This document shows, in pieces, positions 45,860 through 55,804 of a DNA stretch of 64,000 nucleotides (its first letter is position 1; the number at the start of each line of letters is the position of its first letter). The stretch spans positions 62,001 through 126,000 of the forward strand of contig NZ_QXFK01000016.1 of assembly GCF_003581645.1 (NCBI RefSeq). The letters run 5' to 3'. The position numbers and the translations under genes were made by a program. Source of the stretch: Pelagerythrobacter aerophilus (GTDB lineage Bacteria > Pseudomonadota > Alphaproteobacteria > Sphingomonadales > Sphingomonadaceae). Below the pieces are notes generated by a model. The model worked only from the letters and a program-made list of their open reading frames with translations, had not been told where the DNA came from and did not search any database.

Positions 45860-46417
45860 ATGGCCGAAGTCACCCGCGTCCCTCTCCAGCCCATCGCGAA
45901 AGGCTCGCTCGCCAAGCTCTGGCTCGGCGTGGCCGCGGCGGTGCTGCTTGCGGCGGGAATCGCCTGGGCGGCGGTGCCGCAGGGCGTCGACGTGGAAGAG
46001 GTGCGTGCCGGCACCGGGCCGACTGCCCAGGTGGGCGACGTCGTGTTCGTGAAGTACACCGGCAAACTGGCCGACGGCACCGTGTTCGACCAGTCGCAGT
46101 CGCTGCCGCTTCCCCCGGGGCTCCTGCCCGACGGCAATCCCTTCCCGATCGAGGAGGGCGCGACGATTCCGGGCTTCGAGCAAGGGCTGCAGCAGATGCA
46201 GAAGGGCGGGAAGTACGTGCTCGAGATCCCGTCGGAACTCGCTTACGGCGACGAGCCGCCGCCGGGCTCGGGCATTCCGGCCGGGGCCGATCTGGTCTTC
46301 GACATGGAAGTGACCGAGATCATGAGCCGCGAGGACTTCCAGCGCCGCGTGGCGATGGTCCAGCAGATGATGCAGCAGCAACAGATGCAGGAAGGCGCGC
46401 CGCAACCCGGGCAATGA
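45860..46417 (+). CDS. FKBP-type peptidyl-prolyl isomerase, membrane anchored
   Basis: 185 residues. One membrane helix (about 19-37, AKLWLGVAAAVLLAAGIAWA) places the enzyme in the periplasm. The FKBP domain spans about 56-155: DVVFVKYTGKLADGTVFDQS, IPGFEQGLQQMQKGGKYVLEIP, AYGDEPPPGSGIPAGADLVFDME. A Gln/Met-rich tail (QQMMQQQQMQ) follows. It probably folds envelope proteins. Confidence 0.93.
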   Translation: MAEVTRVPLQPIAKGSLAKLWLGVAAAVLLAAGIAWAAVPQGVDVEEVRAGTGPTAQVGDVVFVKYTGKLADGTVFDQSQSLPLPPGLLPDGNPFPIEEGATIPGFEQGLQQMQKGGKYVLEIPSELAYGDEPPPGSGIPAGADLVFDMEVTEIMSREDFQRRVAMVQQMMQQQQMQEGAPQPGQ

Positions 46418-46501
46418 GGCGCACTGCCGCCGCTTGAACGCCCGGGGGCGCGCTGCTAGCGCCGCTCTCGACAATCACCCTCCCAACGAAGGGCAATTCG
46501 C

Positions 46502-46804
46502 ATGTCCGTCGACCAGACCACCGTGGCGAAGATCGCCTCGCTGGCCCGTATCAAAATGAGCGAGGACGAACTCGCGCGCATGGCGCCCGAGCTTTCGCAG
46601 ATCCTCGACTGGGTCGAACAGCTCGGCGAGGTCGATACCTCGCAGGTCGAGCCGATGACCGCCGTCATTCCCAATACCCTGCGCCTGCGTGACGACGTGA
46701 TCGACGCCGACCCGCTGACGGGTGGCGACCGGCGCGACGCGGTGCTGGCCAACGCACCCGCGGCCGAGCACGGCTTCTTCGGCGTGCCCAAGGTGATCGA
46801 ATAA
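46502..46804 (+). CDS. gatC: Glu/Asp-tRNA amidotransferase subunit C
   Basis: 100 residues with the helical GatC signature [20 protein letters not shown] and [10 protein letters not shown]. Its stop overlaps the gatA start (TAATG). GatC holds GatA and GatB together in the transamidation complex. Confidence 0.95.
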   Translation: MSVDQTTVAKIASLARIKMSEDELARMAPELSQILDWVEQLGEVDTSQVEPMTAVIPNTLRLRDDVIDADPLTGGDRRDAVLANAPAAEHGFFGVPKVIE

Positions 46805-48300
46805 TGACCGAACTGACCGAACTCGGCGTCAAGGCGATCCGTGACGGCGTCGCCGCGGGCGACTTCACCGCGCGCGAAGTGGCCGAGGCGCACAACGTCG
46901 CCGTCGCCGCCGCAGGCGAGCTCAACGCCTTCATCGTCACCACGCCCGACCACGCGCTGGCCGCCGCGGAGAAGGTCGATGCCGACCGTGCCGCGGGCAA
47001 GCAGCTCGGCGCCATGGCAGGCGTGCCGATCGGGATGAAGGACCTGTTCGCCACCCAGGGCGTGCAGACCACCGCGGCGAGCCACATCCTCGAAGGCTTC
47101 ACGCCCGAGTACGAGAGCACCGTTTCGCAGAACCTGTGGAACGCGGGCGCGGGCATGCTGGGCAAGCTCAACCTCGACCAGTTCGCGATGGGCTCCTCGA
47201 ACGAGACCAGCTACTTCGGCAACGTGATCAGCCCCTGGCGCCGCAAGGGTGCCGATGGTTTTGGGGGCAATGCCGATCTCGCGCCGGGCGGATCGTCGGG
47301 AGGCTCTTCGGCGGTAGTGGCCGCGCGGATCGCACCGGCAGCGACGGGCACCGACACGGGCGGCTCGATCCGCCAGCCCGCGGCGTTCACCGGCATCTGC
47401 GGGATCAAGCCGACGTACGGCCGCTGCAGCCGCTGGGGCGTCGTTGCCTTCGCCTCAAGCCTCGATCAGGCCGGGCCGATGGCGCGAAGCGTCGAAGACT
47501 GCGCGATCATGCTCGGCGCGATGGCGGGCTTCGATCCGAAGGATTCGACCTCGCTCGACCTGCCGGTGCCCGAGTGGGAAGCCAACCTTTCCGCCGACTT
47601 GCGCGGCAAGAAAGTCGGCATTCCCAAGGAATACCGGATGGAGGGCACCGACCCGGAGATCCTGGAAAGCTGGGAACGCGGCAAGGAATGGCTGCGCGAC
47701 GCGGGCGCCGAAGTGGTCGACATCAGCCTGCCGCACACGAAGTATGCGCTGCCGGCCTACTACATCATCGCGCCGGCCGAGGCCTCGAGCAATCTCGCCC
47801 GCTACGACGGTGTTCGCTACGGCCTGCGCGAGCTGCCGAACGGGGCCGGGCTGCAGGATATGTACGCCGCCACGCGCGCCGAGGGCTTCGGGGACGAGGT
47901 CAAGCGCCGCATCCTGATCGGCACCTACGTGCTCTCTGCGGGCTTCTACGACGCCTACTATAACCAGGCACAGCGGGTCCGCACATTGATCGCGCGCGAT
48001 TTCGAGAAGGCGTGGGCGCAGTGCGACGTGATCCTCGCTCCGACAACGCCGACCGCGGCCTTCGCGCTGGGCGACAAGATGGACGATCCGCTGGCGATGT
48101 ACTTGAACGACGTCTTCGCCGTTCCCGCCAGCCTTGCCGGTCTGCCCGCGATGAGCGTGCCGGCGATGCTCAACGGCGAGGGCCTGCCGCTCGGCCTCCA
48201 GCTTATCGGCAAGGCTTTCGACGAGCAGGGCGTGCTGAATGCCGGGCTCGCGATCCAGCAACGCGCGGGCTTCGATGCGAAGCCGGAGAAGTGGTGGTGA
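46804..48300 (+). CDS. gatA: Glu/Asp-tRNA amidotransferase subunit A
   Basis: 498 residues. The amidase signature [19 protein letters not shown] carries the catalytic Ser-cisSer, with Lys79 in IGMKDLF. GatA hydrolyses glutamine to ammonia for conversion of Glu-tRNA(Gln) or Asp-tRNA(Asn). It is followed after 14 nt by gatB. Confidence 0.97.
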   Translation: MTELTELGVKAIRDGVAAGDFTAREVAEAHNVAVAAAGELNAFIVTTPDHALAAAEKVDADRAAGKQLGAMAGVPIGMKDLFATQGVQTTAASHILEGFTPEYESTVSQNLWNAGAGMLGKLNLDQFAMGSSNETSYFGNVISPWRRKGADGFGGNADLAPGGSSGGSSAVVAARIAPAATGTDTGGSIRQPAAFTGICGIKPTYGRCSRWGVVAFASSLDQAGPMARSVEDCAIMLGAMAGFDPKDSTSLDLPVPEWEANLSADLRGKKVGIPKEYRMEGTDPEILESWERGKEWLRDAGAEVVDISLPHTKYALPAYYIIAPAEASSNLARYDGVRYGLRELPNGAGLQDMYAATRAEGFGDEVKRRILIGTYVLSAGFYDAYYNQAQRVRTLIARDFEKAWAQCDVILAPTTPTAAFALGDKMDDPLAMYLNDVFAVPASLAGLPAMSVPAMLNGEGLPLGLQLIGKAFDEQGVLNAGLAIQQRAGFDAKPEKWW

Positions 48301-48314
48301 CGGGGGCCGAGACG

Positions 48315-49811
48315 ATGAGCACTTACCGCATCCAGGGCGCGACGGGCGAGTGGGAGGTCGTGATCGGCCTCGAGGTCCATGCGCAGGTCACCTCGAACGC
48401 CAAGCTGTTCTCGGGCGCTTCCACCGCGTTCGGGGCGGAGCCGAACACGCAGGTGAGCCTGATCGACGCGGCGATGCCGGGCATGTTGCCGGTCCCGAAC
48501 CGCGAGTGCATCCGCCAGGCGGTACGCACGGGCATGGCGATCGAGGCTGAGATCAACCGCTGGAGCCGGTTCGATCGCAAGAACTACTTCTACGCGGACC
48601 TGCCGCAGGGCTATCAGATCAGCCAGCTCTACCATCCGCTGGTGGGCGAGGGGCAGCTCCTGATCGAAGCCGACGAGAAGGCCGGCATCTCGCAGGACAA
48701 GGTCATCGGCATCGAGCGCATCCATGTCGAGCAGGACGCGGGCAAGCTGATGCACGATCAGCACCCGACCATGAGCTACGTCGACCTCAACCGCTGCGGC
48801 GTCGCGCTGATGGAGATCGTTTCGCGGCCCGACATGCGCTCGCCGGCCGAAGCGGGCGCCTATGTCCGCAAGCTGCGCACCATCCTGCGCTACGTCGGCT
48901 CGTGCGACGGCAACATGGAGGAAGGCTCCATGCGCGCCGACGTGAACGTGTCGGTCCGCCGTCCGGGCGAGGAGTTCGGCACCCGCACCGAGACGAAGAA
49001 CGTCAACTCGGTGCGCTTCGTCATGCAGACGATCGAGCACGAGGCGCGCCGTCAGGTCGACCTGATCGAGGATGGCGGCACGGTGGTGCAGGAAACCCGG
49101 CTGTTCGATCCGAACACCGGCACCACCCGCTCCATGCGGAGCAAGGAAGACGCGCACGACTATCGCTACTTCCCGGATCCGGACCTGCTGCCCCTCGAGC
49201 TCGACGATGCGTTTCTCGAGGAATGCCGTGCCTCGCTGCCCGAACTGCCCGACGCCAAGCGCGCGCGCTATGTCGGGGAACTGGGTCTGTCGGACTACAA
49301 CGCGGCGGTTCTGACGGCCGAGGTCGAGACTTTTGCCCGGTTCGAGACGCTGCTGGCGGAAACCGCCAAGCGGCTCGGCAAAGGCGAGAAGGATGTCGCC
49401 ACGCAGGTCGCCAACTGGTCGCTGTCGGTCGCGCCGGGCGTGATGAACGCACTGGGCGACGAGGCCAATCCGGCGCACGCCACGGCCGAGGCCCAGGCCG
49501 TGATCCTGCAGATGCAGGCCGCGGGCGAGATCTCGGGCGGGCAGGCGAAGGAGATCTTCGAGATCGTCCTCAAGACCGGCCGCGAGCCGGCCGAGATCGC
49601 CGAAACCGAAGGTCTCAAGCAGCAGAGCGATACCGGCGCGATCGAGGCCGAGATCGACAAGGTCCTCGCCGCCAATGCCGACAAGGTCGAGGAATACCGC
49701 GGCGGGAAGGACAAGCTGTTCGGCTTCTTCGTCGGCCAGACGATGAAGGCCATGCAGGGCAAGGCCAATCCGGCGGTGGTGAACGAGCTGCTGAAGGCGA
49801 AGCTGGGGTAG
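48315..49811 (+). CDS. gatB: Glu/Asp-tRNA amidotransferase subunit B
   Basis: 498 residues, ATG at 48315 (MSTYRIQG). The family motifs [30 protein letters not shown] and [15 protein letters not shown] are present, along with the C-terminal YqeY/tail domain ([22 protein letters not shown]). GatB transfers ammonia to the misacylated tRNA. The three genes form a standard gatCAB operon. Confidence 0.98.
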   Translation: MSTYRIQGATGEWEVVIGLEVHAQVTSNAKLFSGASTAFGAEPNTQVSLIDAAMPGMLPVPNRECIRQAVRTGMAIEAEINRWSRFDRKNYFYADLPQGYQISQLYHPLVGEGQLLIEADEKAGISQDKVIGIERIHVEQDAGKLMHDQHPTMSYVDLNRCGVALMEIVSRPDMRSPAEAGAYVRKLRTILRYVGSCDGNMEEGSMRADVNVSVRRPGEEFGTRTETKNVNSVRFVMQTIEHEARRQVDLIEDGGTVVQETRLFDPNTGTTRSMRSKEDAHDYRYFPDPDLLPLELDDAFLEECRASLPELPDAKRARYVGELGLSDYNAAVLTAEVETFARFETLLAETAKRLGKGEKDVATQVANWSLSVAPGVMNALGDEANPAHATAEAQAVILQMQAAGEISGGQAKEIFEIVLKTGREPAEIAETEGLKQQSDTGAIEAEIDKVLAANADKVEEYRGGKDKLFGFFVGQTMKAMQGKANPAVVNELLKAKLG

Positions 49812-49836
49812 CTTCGATCGATCAACAGGGGAGGGC

Positions 49837-50205
49837 ATGATGACCAGGGTTACGGGCATTGGGGGTTTTTTCTTCCGGGCACGTGACCCGGCCGCTCTCA
49901 CCGCGTGGTACGAAAAGCACCTCGGGATCGACGACATGGTGAAGGCGGTATGGCAGCAGCAGGCGGGGCCGACCGTGTTCGCTCCATTCGGTGCCGATAC
50001 CGATTATTTCGGCCGATCCGAACAACAGTGGATGATAAACTTCCGGGTCGAGGACCTCGACGCCGCGATGGCGGATCTCAAAGCCGCAGGGATCGCGGTC
50101 GAGACGCGCCCGGAGTGGGATTCCGAAGCCGGCCGCTTCTGCCGCATCCACGATCCCGAAGGGAACCCGATCGAGCTGTGGGAACCCTCGGCAGACGATC
50201 GCTAG
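49837..50205 (+). CDS. VOC-family (glyoxalase/bleomycin-like) protein
   Basis: 122 residues with GGGGAGGG upstream; the second ATG at 49840 is equally likely. Two VOC half-modules are visible: GIGGFFFRARDPAALTAWYE and NFRVEDLDAAMADLK, ending with RIHDPEGNPIELWEP. Fits the small VOC proteins acting on diverse small molecules. Metal ligands are only partly visible (Glu in IELWEP). Function is unassigned. Confidence 0.87.
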   Translation: MMTRVTGIGGFFFRARDPAALTAWYEKHLGIDDMVKAVWQQQAGPTVFAPFGADTDYFGRSEQQWMINFRVEDLDAAMADLKAAGIAVETRPEWDSEAGRFCRIHDPEGNPIELWEPSADDR

Positions 50206-50221
50206 CACTCGCGGACGCGGT

Positions 50222-50572
50222 TCAGGCGCGCAATATCTTTTCCATCGGACGGCCCTTGGCCAGTTCGTCGATCAGTTTGTCGAGGTAGCGGATCTCGCGC
50301 ATCAGCGGTTCCTCGACCTCCTCCACCCGCACGCCGCAGACCGTTCCGGTAATCAGCGACCGCGCGGGGTTCATGTGGGGCGCCTGCGCGAAGAAATCCT
50401 CGAAGCTGGTCTTCTTCGCCAGCTCGTCCTCCAGCGACGCCTGGCTGTGCCCGGTCAGCCAGCGGATGATCTCGTCGACTTCCGCTTTCGTGCGCCCCTT
50501 CTTCTCCGCCTTGGTGACGTAGTGGGGATACACGCTCGCCACGCTCATCGAATATATGCGGTGCTTGGCCAT
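50222..50572 (-). CDS. DUF2200 family protein
   Basis: 116 residues from the ATG at 50572 with AGGG upstream. Family text: [32 protein letters not shown] (seen in parts [15 protein letters not shown] and [12 protein letters not shown]) and [23 protein letters not shown]2200 is a small conserved family of unknown function. Faces the VOC gene tail to tail. Confidence 0.9.
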   Translation of the reverse strand: MAKHRIYSMSVASVYPHYVTKAEKKGRTKAEVDEIIRWLTGHSQASLEDELAKKTSFEDFFAQAPHMNPARSLITGTVCGVRVEEVEEPLMREIRYLDKLIDELAKGRPMEKILRA

Positions 50573-50610
50573 GGTGCCCTCCGGGAAAGTCGAGTTTGCC
50601 GGGCCGAGCA

Positions 50611-50648
50611 CGAAAAGAAAAGGGCCGCCGGATCGCTCCGGCGGCCCT
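50611..50648 (-). terminator. Terminator for the minus-strand gene at 50672
   Basis: TCCGGCGGCCCT (50637-50648) pairs with AGGGCCGCCGGA (50621-50632). On the minus strand it runs into TTTTCTTTT. Confidence 0.8.
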
Positions 50649-50671
50649 CGTGTCCTTCGCGAAGGGCGATG

Positions 50672-50977
50672 TCAGCCCTGGCGCTGGCCCGTCATCGGCA
50701 TGGCGCCGAAAGCGCCGGCGTTGACAGAGCCGGTGAGCTGGTCGCCGTCGATCGTGGCCGTGCCTTCCAGCGTCATCGGCATCGGCACGGTCATGTCCAT
50801 CTTCCAGGTCAGCGTGTTGCCGTCGATCTTGCCGTCCTTGACCTCCATCGAACCGAGCGTGCCGGCATTGCTGCCGGTGAAGGTCGTGCCGTCGTCGCTC
50901 GGGACCACGGTGAAAGTGCTCTTCTGCTCCCCCATCGGGGTCTTGGTCACACAGTCGTAAGTGCCGCCAACAGACAT
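50672..50977 (-). CDS. Small beta-rich hypothetical protein
   Basis: 101 residues. I use the ATG at 50977 since GAGGAG ends 6 nt upstream of it, whereas it directly abuts the ATG at 50983. The protein is beta-rich: MSVGGTYDCVTKTPMGEQKS, GTTFTGSNAGTLG, MDMTVPMPMTLEGTATIDG. No signal peptide. It resembles small lipocalin-like or SRPBCC-free beta-barrel proteins of unknown role. It has its own terminator, so it may be highly expressed. Confidence 0.75.
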   Translation of the reverse strand: MSVGGTYDCVTKTPMGEQKSTFTVVPSDDGTTFTGSNAGTLGSMEVKDGKIDGNTLTWKMDMTVPMPMTLEGTATIDGDQLTGSVNAGAFGAMPMTGQRQG

Positions 50978-51040
50978 AGTCATCTCCTCGTTTGTAACGT
51001 GCATCAGCAATCGCGATTGCTTACACTGATGTCAACAAGC

Positions 51041-53950
51041 TCATTCGCCGGCTGAGGTTTCGGCCTCCCGAACTTCGACCGGCAGACCGAGCGTTTCGAG
51101 CTGCGGCCGGACCACGTCGGCATCGCCGACCACCACGAAGACCAGGTCGTTCCCTTCAAGCGTCTCGACCGCCTCGGCATCGATTTCCGCCGCGGTAAGA
51201 GCCGAGTAGCGCTCGCTCAGCGTCTCGTAGTAGTCGTCCGGCCGGCCGTAGGTGACGATGTTGACGATGCCGCCGAGCACGTCGCCGGAGGTCTCGAACT
51301 GGCCCGGCAGTTCGCGCACGTTGCCGTTGATGAGGCGGGTCAGCTCCGGCTGGGTCACGCCCTTGCCGTCGTCGGTATAGGCGGTCAGTTCCTTGCGCAG
51401 CTCGACGATCGAGTCGCCGGTGCGGTCGGCCTGGACCGGGGCGTAGATCATGAAGCTCGAGCGATCGAGCGGCTGCTGGACCATGCTGCGCACGCCGTAG
51501 GACCAGCCCTTGGTCTCGCGTAGGTTCATGTTGATGCGGCTGAGGAAGCTGCCGCCGAAGACCTCGTTGGCGGCGTTGAGGACGAGAAGATCGTCGGTTC
51601 CCTTCTGCTCCAGCACGCGTCCGGCGAGGATCACCGACTGCGGCGAGTTCGGCCGGTCGATCAGGATGATCCGGGACGTCTGTGCCGGGACCGCGACGTC
51701 GAAGTTCTTCTCCGGCGCGGGCGTGGCCGGTGCCTGCCAGTTGCCGAACGCCTGCTCCAGAAGACGCGTCGTCTCCGCCAGCGTCGTGTCGCCGACCACG
51801 AAGATGCGCGCCAGATCGGGGCGCAGCCAGGTGTCGTGGAAGGCGCGCAGCTCCTGTGCGGTCAGCGATGCGACGACATCGGGATTGCCGGTACCTGACG
51901 GCGGAATGCCGTAAGGATGCGCATCGCCGAACAGGACCGGGGCCAGCGCACGCTGCGCAATGGCGCCGGGGCTGTTGAGCTCGTTCTGGATCCGGGTGAG
52001 CTGCTGCGCGCGGACGCGTTCGAGCTCCTTCGGATCGAACGCCGGGTTGCGGATATAGTCGGCCATGAGCTCGAGCGAGGGCGCCAGGTTCGGCGCCATG
52101 GCATCGAGACCGACCGCGGTCGTGTCCATGTCGGCATACGTGTAGAGGTTCGCGCCGAGCCGCTCCTTGGCGATCGCCAGCGCGTTCGAATCGAGGCTGG
52201 TCGTGCCTTCGTCCATCATGCTCAGCATCAGCGACTGGACGCCGAGCTTGTCCTTCGGATCGGCGGCATAGCCGGCGTCGAAGTTCACCCGCACGCTGAC
52301 CGCCGGTACAGCGTCGCGCTGGGCGAAATAGACTTCCATCCCGTTCGAGAGCGTCGCGCGCTGGATGTCGGGGAAGTCGAGCGGCTTGAGCTCGCCCACT
52401 TCGGGCAGGGTCGACCGGTCGACTTCCGCGGCGGCCGTGCTGCCCTGCATCGAAAGCGGGCTGGAGTAGAACGCCGGACCGGCAAGGCCGCTGTCGCTGC
52501 CGCCGGTGAAGTACCCGCCGCGAGCCTCGCCGCCTTCCTTGCGCTCGCCCGGTTCGACCGTGAGTTCGAATACCGGGCGCGAGAGCCACTTGGCAGTGAC
52601 GTCGCGCACGCGCTCGGGCGTCATTGCAGCGGCGGTTTCGAGCACTTCCTTGTACTCGGCCGGATTGCCCGAATAGAGCAGGCCCTCGGCCAAAGTCGGC
52701 GCCTTGCCGGAGAAGCCGCCGACCTGCTCCAGGCCGCGGATCTGCCCGGCGGCATAGGTGGTGACGGCGCGCTGCAGCTCGTCCGCAGTCGGGCCTTCGG
52801 CGATGAACTCGGCGATCTCGGCATCGAGCGCGGCGGCGAGCTGTTCCTCGCTCACGCCGGGTTTGGCGTCGGCATAGACCACGAACTGGCCCGCCTGGGC
52901 GAAGATCTGCGCGCTGGCGACGACGCGCACGGCAAGCTGCTGCTCGCGCACGAGGGCGTTATCCAGCCGCGAGCTGGCGAGGCCGCCGAGCACCGTCGCG
53001 CCCATCGAAAGCGGCAGGTACTCGGGGTCGTCGAGCCCCGGCACCGCCCACATGCGGTAGAGGCGCGGGCTGGCGATGCGATCGTAGATCGTCTTCGACA
53101 GCGGTTCCGGCATCGTCGGCACCGGTGCGGCAACCGGGTGGATCTCCGGCCCGGCAGGGATCGCGCCGAACCACTTGGTCACCTTCTCCCGCGCGGTGGC
53201 GGTATCGATATCGCCCGCCAGCACCAGCACGGCGTTATTGGGACCGTAGTGGTCGCGAAACCACTTCTGCACGTCCTCCATCGTGGCGCCCGAGAGGTCG
53301 GCCATCGAGCCGATGGTCGAGTGGTGGTACGGATGGCCGGAGGGGTAGAGGTTCTCGAGCTGCTCGTATTCGACGAGGCCGTAGGGCTGGTTGTCGCCTT
53401 GGCGCTTCTCGTTCTGAACGACCCCGATCTGGTTATCGAGTTTCTCCTGCGTCACGGCGCCGAGCAGATGGCCCATGCGGTCGCTCTCCAGCATCAGCGC
53501 CAGGTCGAGCGCGCCGGTCGGCACGGTCTCGAAATAGTTGGTGCGGTCGAACCAGGTCGTGCCGTTGAAGTCGGTCGCGCCGACCTGCTGAAGCGGCTCG
53601 AAGAAGTCGCCCGGCGCGTTCTCGCTGCCGTTGAACATCAAGTGCTCGAACAAGTGGGCAAAGCCCGTCTTGCCCTTGGGCTCGTGCTTCGAGCCGATCT
53701 CGTACCACACGGAAACGCCGACCACCGGCGCCTTGCGATCCTCGTGCACCAGCACGGTCAGCCCATTGTCGAGCTGGAACTGCTCGTAGGGAATCGAAAC
53801 GCTTTCGATCAGCTCCGATACCGGCGCGGGTTCGCCCGTCGCTGCGGCCGCCGCCTGAGCGGCAGGATCCGCGGCGTTCTGGGCCTGAGCCCCCACCGAT
53901 ACGGCGAGCGACAGCGCGGCAAGACTGACCGCGGCGAGTTTCAAACGCAT
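51041..53950 (-). CDS. M16-family zinc peptidase, exported, two-domain
   Basis: 969 residues with a signal peptide of about 23 residues. The active N-terminal M16 domain has the inverted zinc motif HLFEH (His99, Glu102, His103) and Glu181 in NEKRQ about 78 residues later. The second half carries the inactive M16C-type repeat (from about 515, TLSNGMEVYFAQRDAVPAVSVRV). Such twin-domain, exported enzymes (pitrilysin-like or PqqL-like) digest peptides in the periplasm. Ends with an acidic stretch. Confidence 0.93.
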   Translation of the reverse strand: MRLKLAAVSLAALSLAVSVGAQAQNAADPAAQAAAAATGEPAPVSELIESVSIPYEQFQLDNGLTVLVHEDRKAPVVGVSVWYEIGSKHEPKGKTGFAHLFEHLMFNGSENAPGDFFEPLQQVGATDFNGTTWFDRTNYFETVPTGALDLALMLESDRMGHLLGAVTQEKLDNQIGVVQNEKRQGDNQPYGLVEYEQLENLYPSGHPYHHSTIGSMADLSGATMEDVQKWFRDHYGPNNAVLVLAGDIDTATAREKVTKWFGAIPAGPEIHPVAAPVPTMPEPLSKTIYDRIASPRLYRMWAVPGLDDPEYLPLSMGATVLGGLASSRLDNALVREQQLAVRVVASAQIFAQAGQFVVYADAKPGVSEEQLAAALDAEIAEFIAEGPTADELQRAVTTYAAGQIRGLEQVGGFSGKAPTLAEGLLYSGNPAEYKEVLETAAAMTPERVRDVTAKWLSRPVFELTVEPGERKEGGEARGGYFTGGSDSGLAGPAFYSSPLSMQGSTAAAEVDRSTLPEVGELKPLDFPDIQRATLSNGMEVYFAQRDAVPAVSVRVNFDAGYAADPKDKLGVQSLMLSMMDEGTTSLDSNALAIAKERLGANLYTYADMDTTAVGLDAMAPNLAPSLELMADYIRNPAFDPKELERVRAQQLTRIQNELNSPGAIAQRALAPVLFGDAHPYGIPPSGTGNPDVVASLTAQELRAFHDTWLRPDLARIFVVGDTTLAETTRLLEQAFGNWQAPATPAPEKNFDVAVPAQTSRIILIDRPNSPQSVILAGRVLEQKGTDDLLVLNAANEVFGGSFLSRINMNLRETKGWSYGVRSMVQQPLDRSSFMIYAPVQADRTGDSIVELRKELTAYTDDGKGVTQPELTRLINGNVRELPGQFETSGDVLGGIVNIVTYGRPDDYYETLSERYSALTAAEIDAEAVETLEGNDLVFVVVGDADVVRPQLETLGLPVEVREAETSAGE

Positions 53951-54136
53951 GATTTTCCCCCGGAATGGATTCGTTCCTGTGGACGCACACTAGGCAGGGA
54001 CAAGCGATTCGACACGGTTTTTCGGCGAACGGCATTGCCGGGCATACCGGCGCATCACGGCCGCATGCGATTCGCTCGGGATAAGTAATCTTCGCCCCTT
54101 CCGGTAGGCGGGGTCGGATGGCTAGGCGCATGGGCC

Positions 54137-55591
54137 GTGAAACCGCAGATCACCATCGGCCATGATGCGGGCGGCGCGCCCGTCGCCTTCGACATCGAGG
54201 AACTGCTCGCAACGCGCCTGCTCGTGCAGGGCAACTCGGGCAGCGGCAAGTCGCACCTGCTGCGCCGCCTGCTCGAGGAGAGCGCGCAGATGGTGCAGCA
54301 GGTCGTGATCGACCCGGAGGGCGATTTCGTCACGCTCGCCGAGCCATTCGGCCATGTGGTGATCGACGGCGCCGCCTACTCGCCGGCCGAGGTCGAGACG
54401 CTCGCCCGCCGCATCCGCGCGCACCGCGCCTCGGTCGTGCTCGCGCTGGAGGGCCTGGAGGTCGAGCAGCAGATCCGCTGCGCCGCGCAGTTCATCACCG
54501 CCCTGTTCGATGCCCCGCGCGAGCACTGGTATCCGGCGCTGGTAGTGGTCGATGAGGCGCAGATGTTCGCCCCCGCCGTCGCCGGGGAGATCGCGGAGGA
54601 CACGCGGCGGATGACGCTCTCGGCCATGACCAACCTCATGTGCCGCGGGCGCAAGCGCGGGCTGGCCGGGATCGTCGCGACCCAGCGGCTGGCGAAGCTG
54701 GCCAAGAACGTGGCGGCCGAAGCGTCCAACTTCCTGATGGGCCGGACTTTCCTCGACATCGACATGGTGCGCGCCGCGGACCTGCTCGGGATGGAGCGCC
54801 GCCAGGCCGAGCGTATCCGCGAACTCGAGCGCGGGCACTTCCTCGCGCTCGGTCCGGCGATCACGCGGCGGCCGGTGGCGGTGAAGATCGGGCCGGTAAA
54901 GTCGGGCAGCGTCGCGCGCAAGGACGGGCTCATACCCCTGCCGAGCGCCGCGCCCGACGAGATGGAGGCGCTGCTGCTCGACGAGCTGGCGGGCGAAGCT
55001 GCCAAGGCCGCGCCGCCGCCGCCCCCTCCGCCCGCCCCGAAGCCGGAGCAGCTCGAAGCCAGCATTGCACGGCAAGAGGCCGATCGTGCGCCGGCCGCCG
55101 AGGCATCCGACACGAACGGGGAGGCGGGCGAGCAGATCCAGGCGGTGATCGCCGAGATGGCGCGCGACGAGGGCAGTACCTTCCAGTCCGCCTCCGCGCT
55201 CTACCAGGGCTTCCTCGTTCGCTGCCGCCAGCAGCGGCTGGTCGGTCCGCTGCCGGACATGGTCGCGTTCCGCCGCCGGTTCGCCATCGCCAGCGCAGGG
55301 CTGGAGCGACTGGACGAGCCGGTCCGTGCGCGCATCCTGCAGCTCGGCGAGGCCGTGCCCGACGACGTGCTTGCTCCTTACCTCGCGGTCGCCGCCGCGG
55401 CGGCAGAAGGCCTGTCGGCGCCCGACGACGAGGAACTGTCGCGGGTCTATGGCTCGAACTCGCCGGGCCGCATCCGCCGCCTGCTCGATCATATGGAACG
55501 GCTCGGGCTGATCGTCGTGCGGCAGGATTTCGGCGGTGGGCGGACGTTGATCGTGCCGGGGATCGAGGCGGTTTCGGGCGAGCCCCGGTGA
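54137..55591 (+). CDS. HerA/DUF87-type ATP-binding protein
   Basis: 484 residues from a GTG at 54137. Walker A GNSGSGKSHLL near residue 34, Walker B LVVVDEAQMF near 137 and the arginine-rich GRKRGLAGIVATQR near 175. A Pro-rich linker (about 295-305) and a C-terminal helical domain (about 335-484) ending in a winged-helix-like RIRRLLDHMERLGLIVV follow. Compared with the HerA-like protein at 33340, this one has no HAS barrel and a separate C-terminal domain. Function unknown. Confidence 0.88.
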   Translation: MKPQITIGHDAGGAPVAFDIEELLATRLLVQGNSGSGKSHLLRRLLEESAQMVQQVVIDPEGDFVTLAEPFGHVVIDGAAYSPAEVETLARRIRAHRASVVLALEGLEVEQQIRCAAQFITALFDAPREHWYPALVVVDEAQMFAPAVAGEIAEDTRRMTLSAMTNLMCRGRKRGLAGIVATQRLAKLAKNVAAEASNFLMGRTFLDIDMVRAADLLGMERRQAERIRELERGHFLALGPAITRRPVAVKIGPVKSGSVARKDGLIPLPSAAPDEMEALLLDELAGEAAKAAPPPPPPPAPKPEQLEASIARQEADRAPAAEASDTNGEAGEQIQAVIAEMARDEGSTFQSASALYQGFLVRCRQQRLVGPLPDMVAFRRRFAIASAGLERLDEPVRARILQLGEAVPDDVLAPYLAVAAAAAEGLSAPDDEELSRVYGSNSPGRIRRLLDHMERLGLIVVRQDFGGGRTLIVPGIEAVSGEPR

Positions 55592-55629
55592 CTCCGCCAC
55601 TCGGCGATTAGCCGGAACGCGCATTTTTC

Positions 55630-55658
55630 TTGACATAGATAACCAAATAGGTTATCAA
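55630..55658 (+). promoter_or_regulatory. Sigma-70-like promoter overlapped by palindrome
   Basis: TTGACA (55630-55635) and TATCAA (55653-55658) are 17 nt apart. The palindrome GATAACC-AAATA-GGTTATC (55638-55656) covers the whole spacer and the -10. A repressor binding there would occlude RNA polymerase. Distance to the clpB ATG is 204 nt. Confidence 0.5.
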
Positions 55659-55707
55659 CCCTCACATCCGCCGATTTCGAGGCCTAAAAGCCATCGCCAC
55701 CATACCC

Positions 55708-55759
55708 AGGCGAAAAGCAAAAAATTTCGCCTTCTCTCTCTCGCGCAAGGCGGAGAAGG
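55708..55759 (+). other. Mutually exclusive hairpins in the clpB leader
   Basis: TTTCGCCT (55725-55732) pairs upstream with AGGCGAAA (55708-55715). CCTTCTC (55730-55736) instead pairs downstream with GAGAAGG (55753-55759). The two helices share bases and cannot form together. This is an attenuator- or thermometer-like layout. No experimental support. Confidence 0.35.
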
Positions 55760-55773
55760 TCCTATATCTCCCT

Positions 55774-55804
55774 AACACACCGCGAAATTTCCCTATGGTG
55801 TGTT
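55774..55804 (+). other. 8-bp inverted repeat upstream of clpB
   Basis: AACACACC (55774-55781) pairs with GGTGTGTT (55797-55804), loop 15 nt. It lies immediately before the RpoH-like promoter and may be an operator or RNA stem. Confidence 0.35.

Noticed and set aside
47958-49937. 659-residue minus-strand frame opposite gatB
   Set aside because: Shadow of gatB; composition is typical of antisense frames in high-GC DNA.
51917-54088. 723-residue plus-strand frame opposite the M16 peptidase
   Set aside because: Antisense shadow with low-complexity Arg/Gly/His composition and no motif; the M16 gene explains the region.
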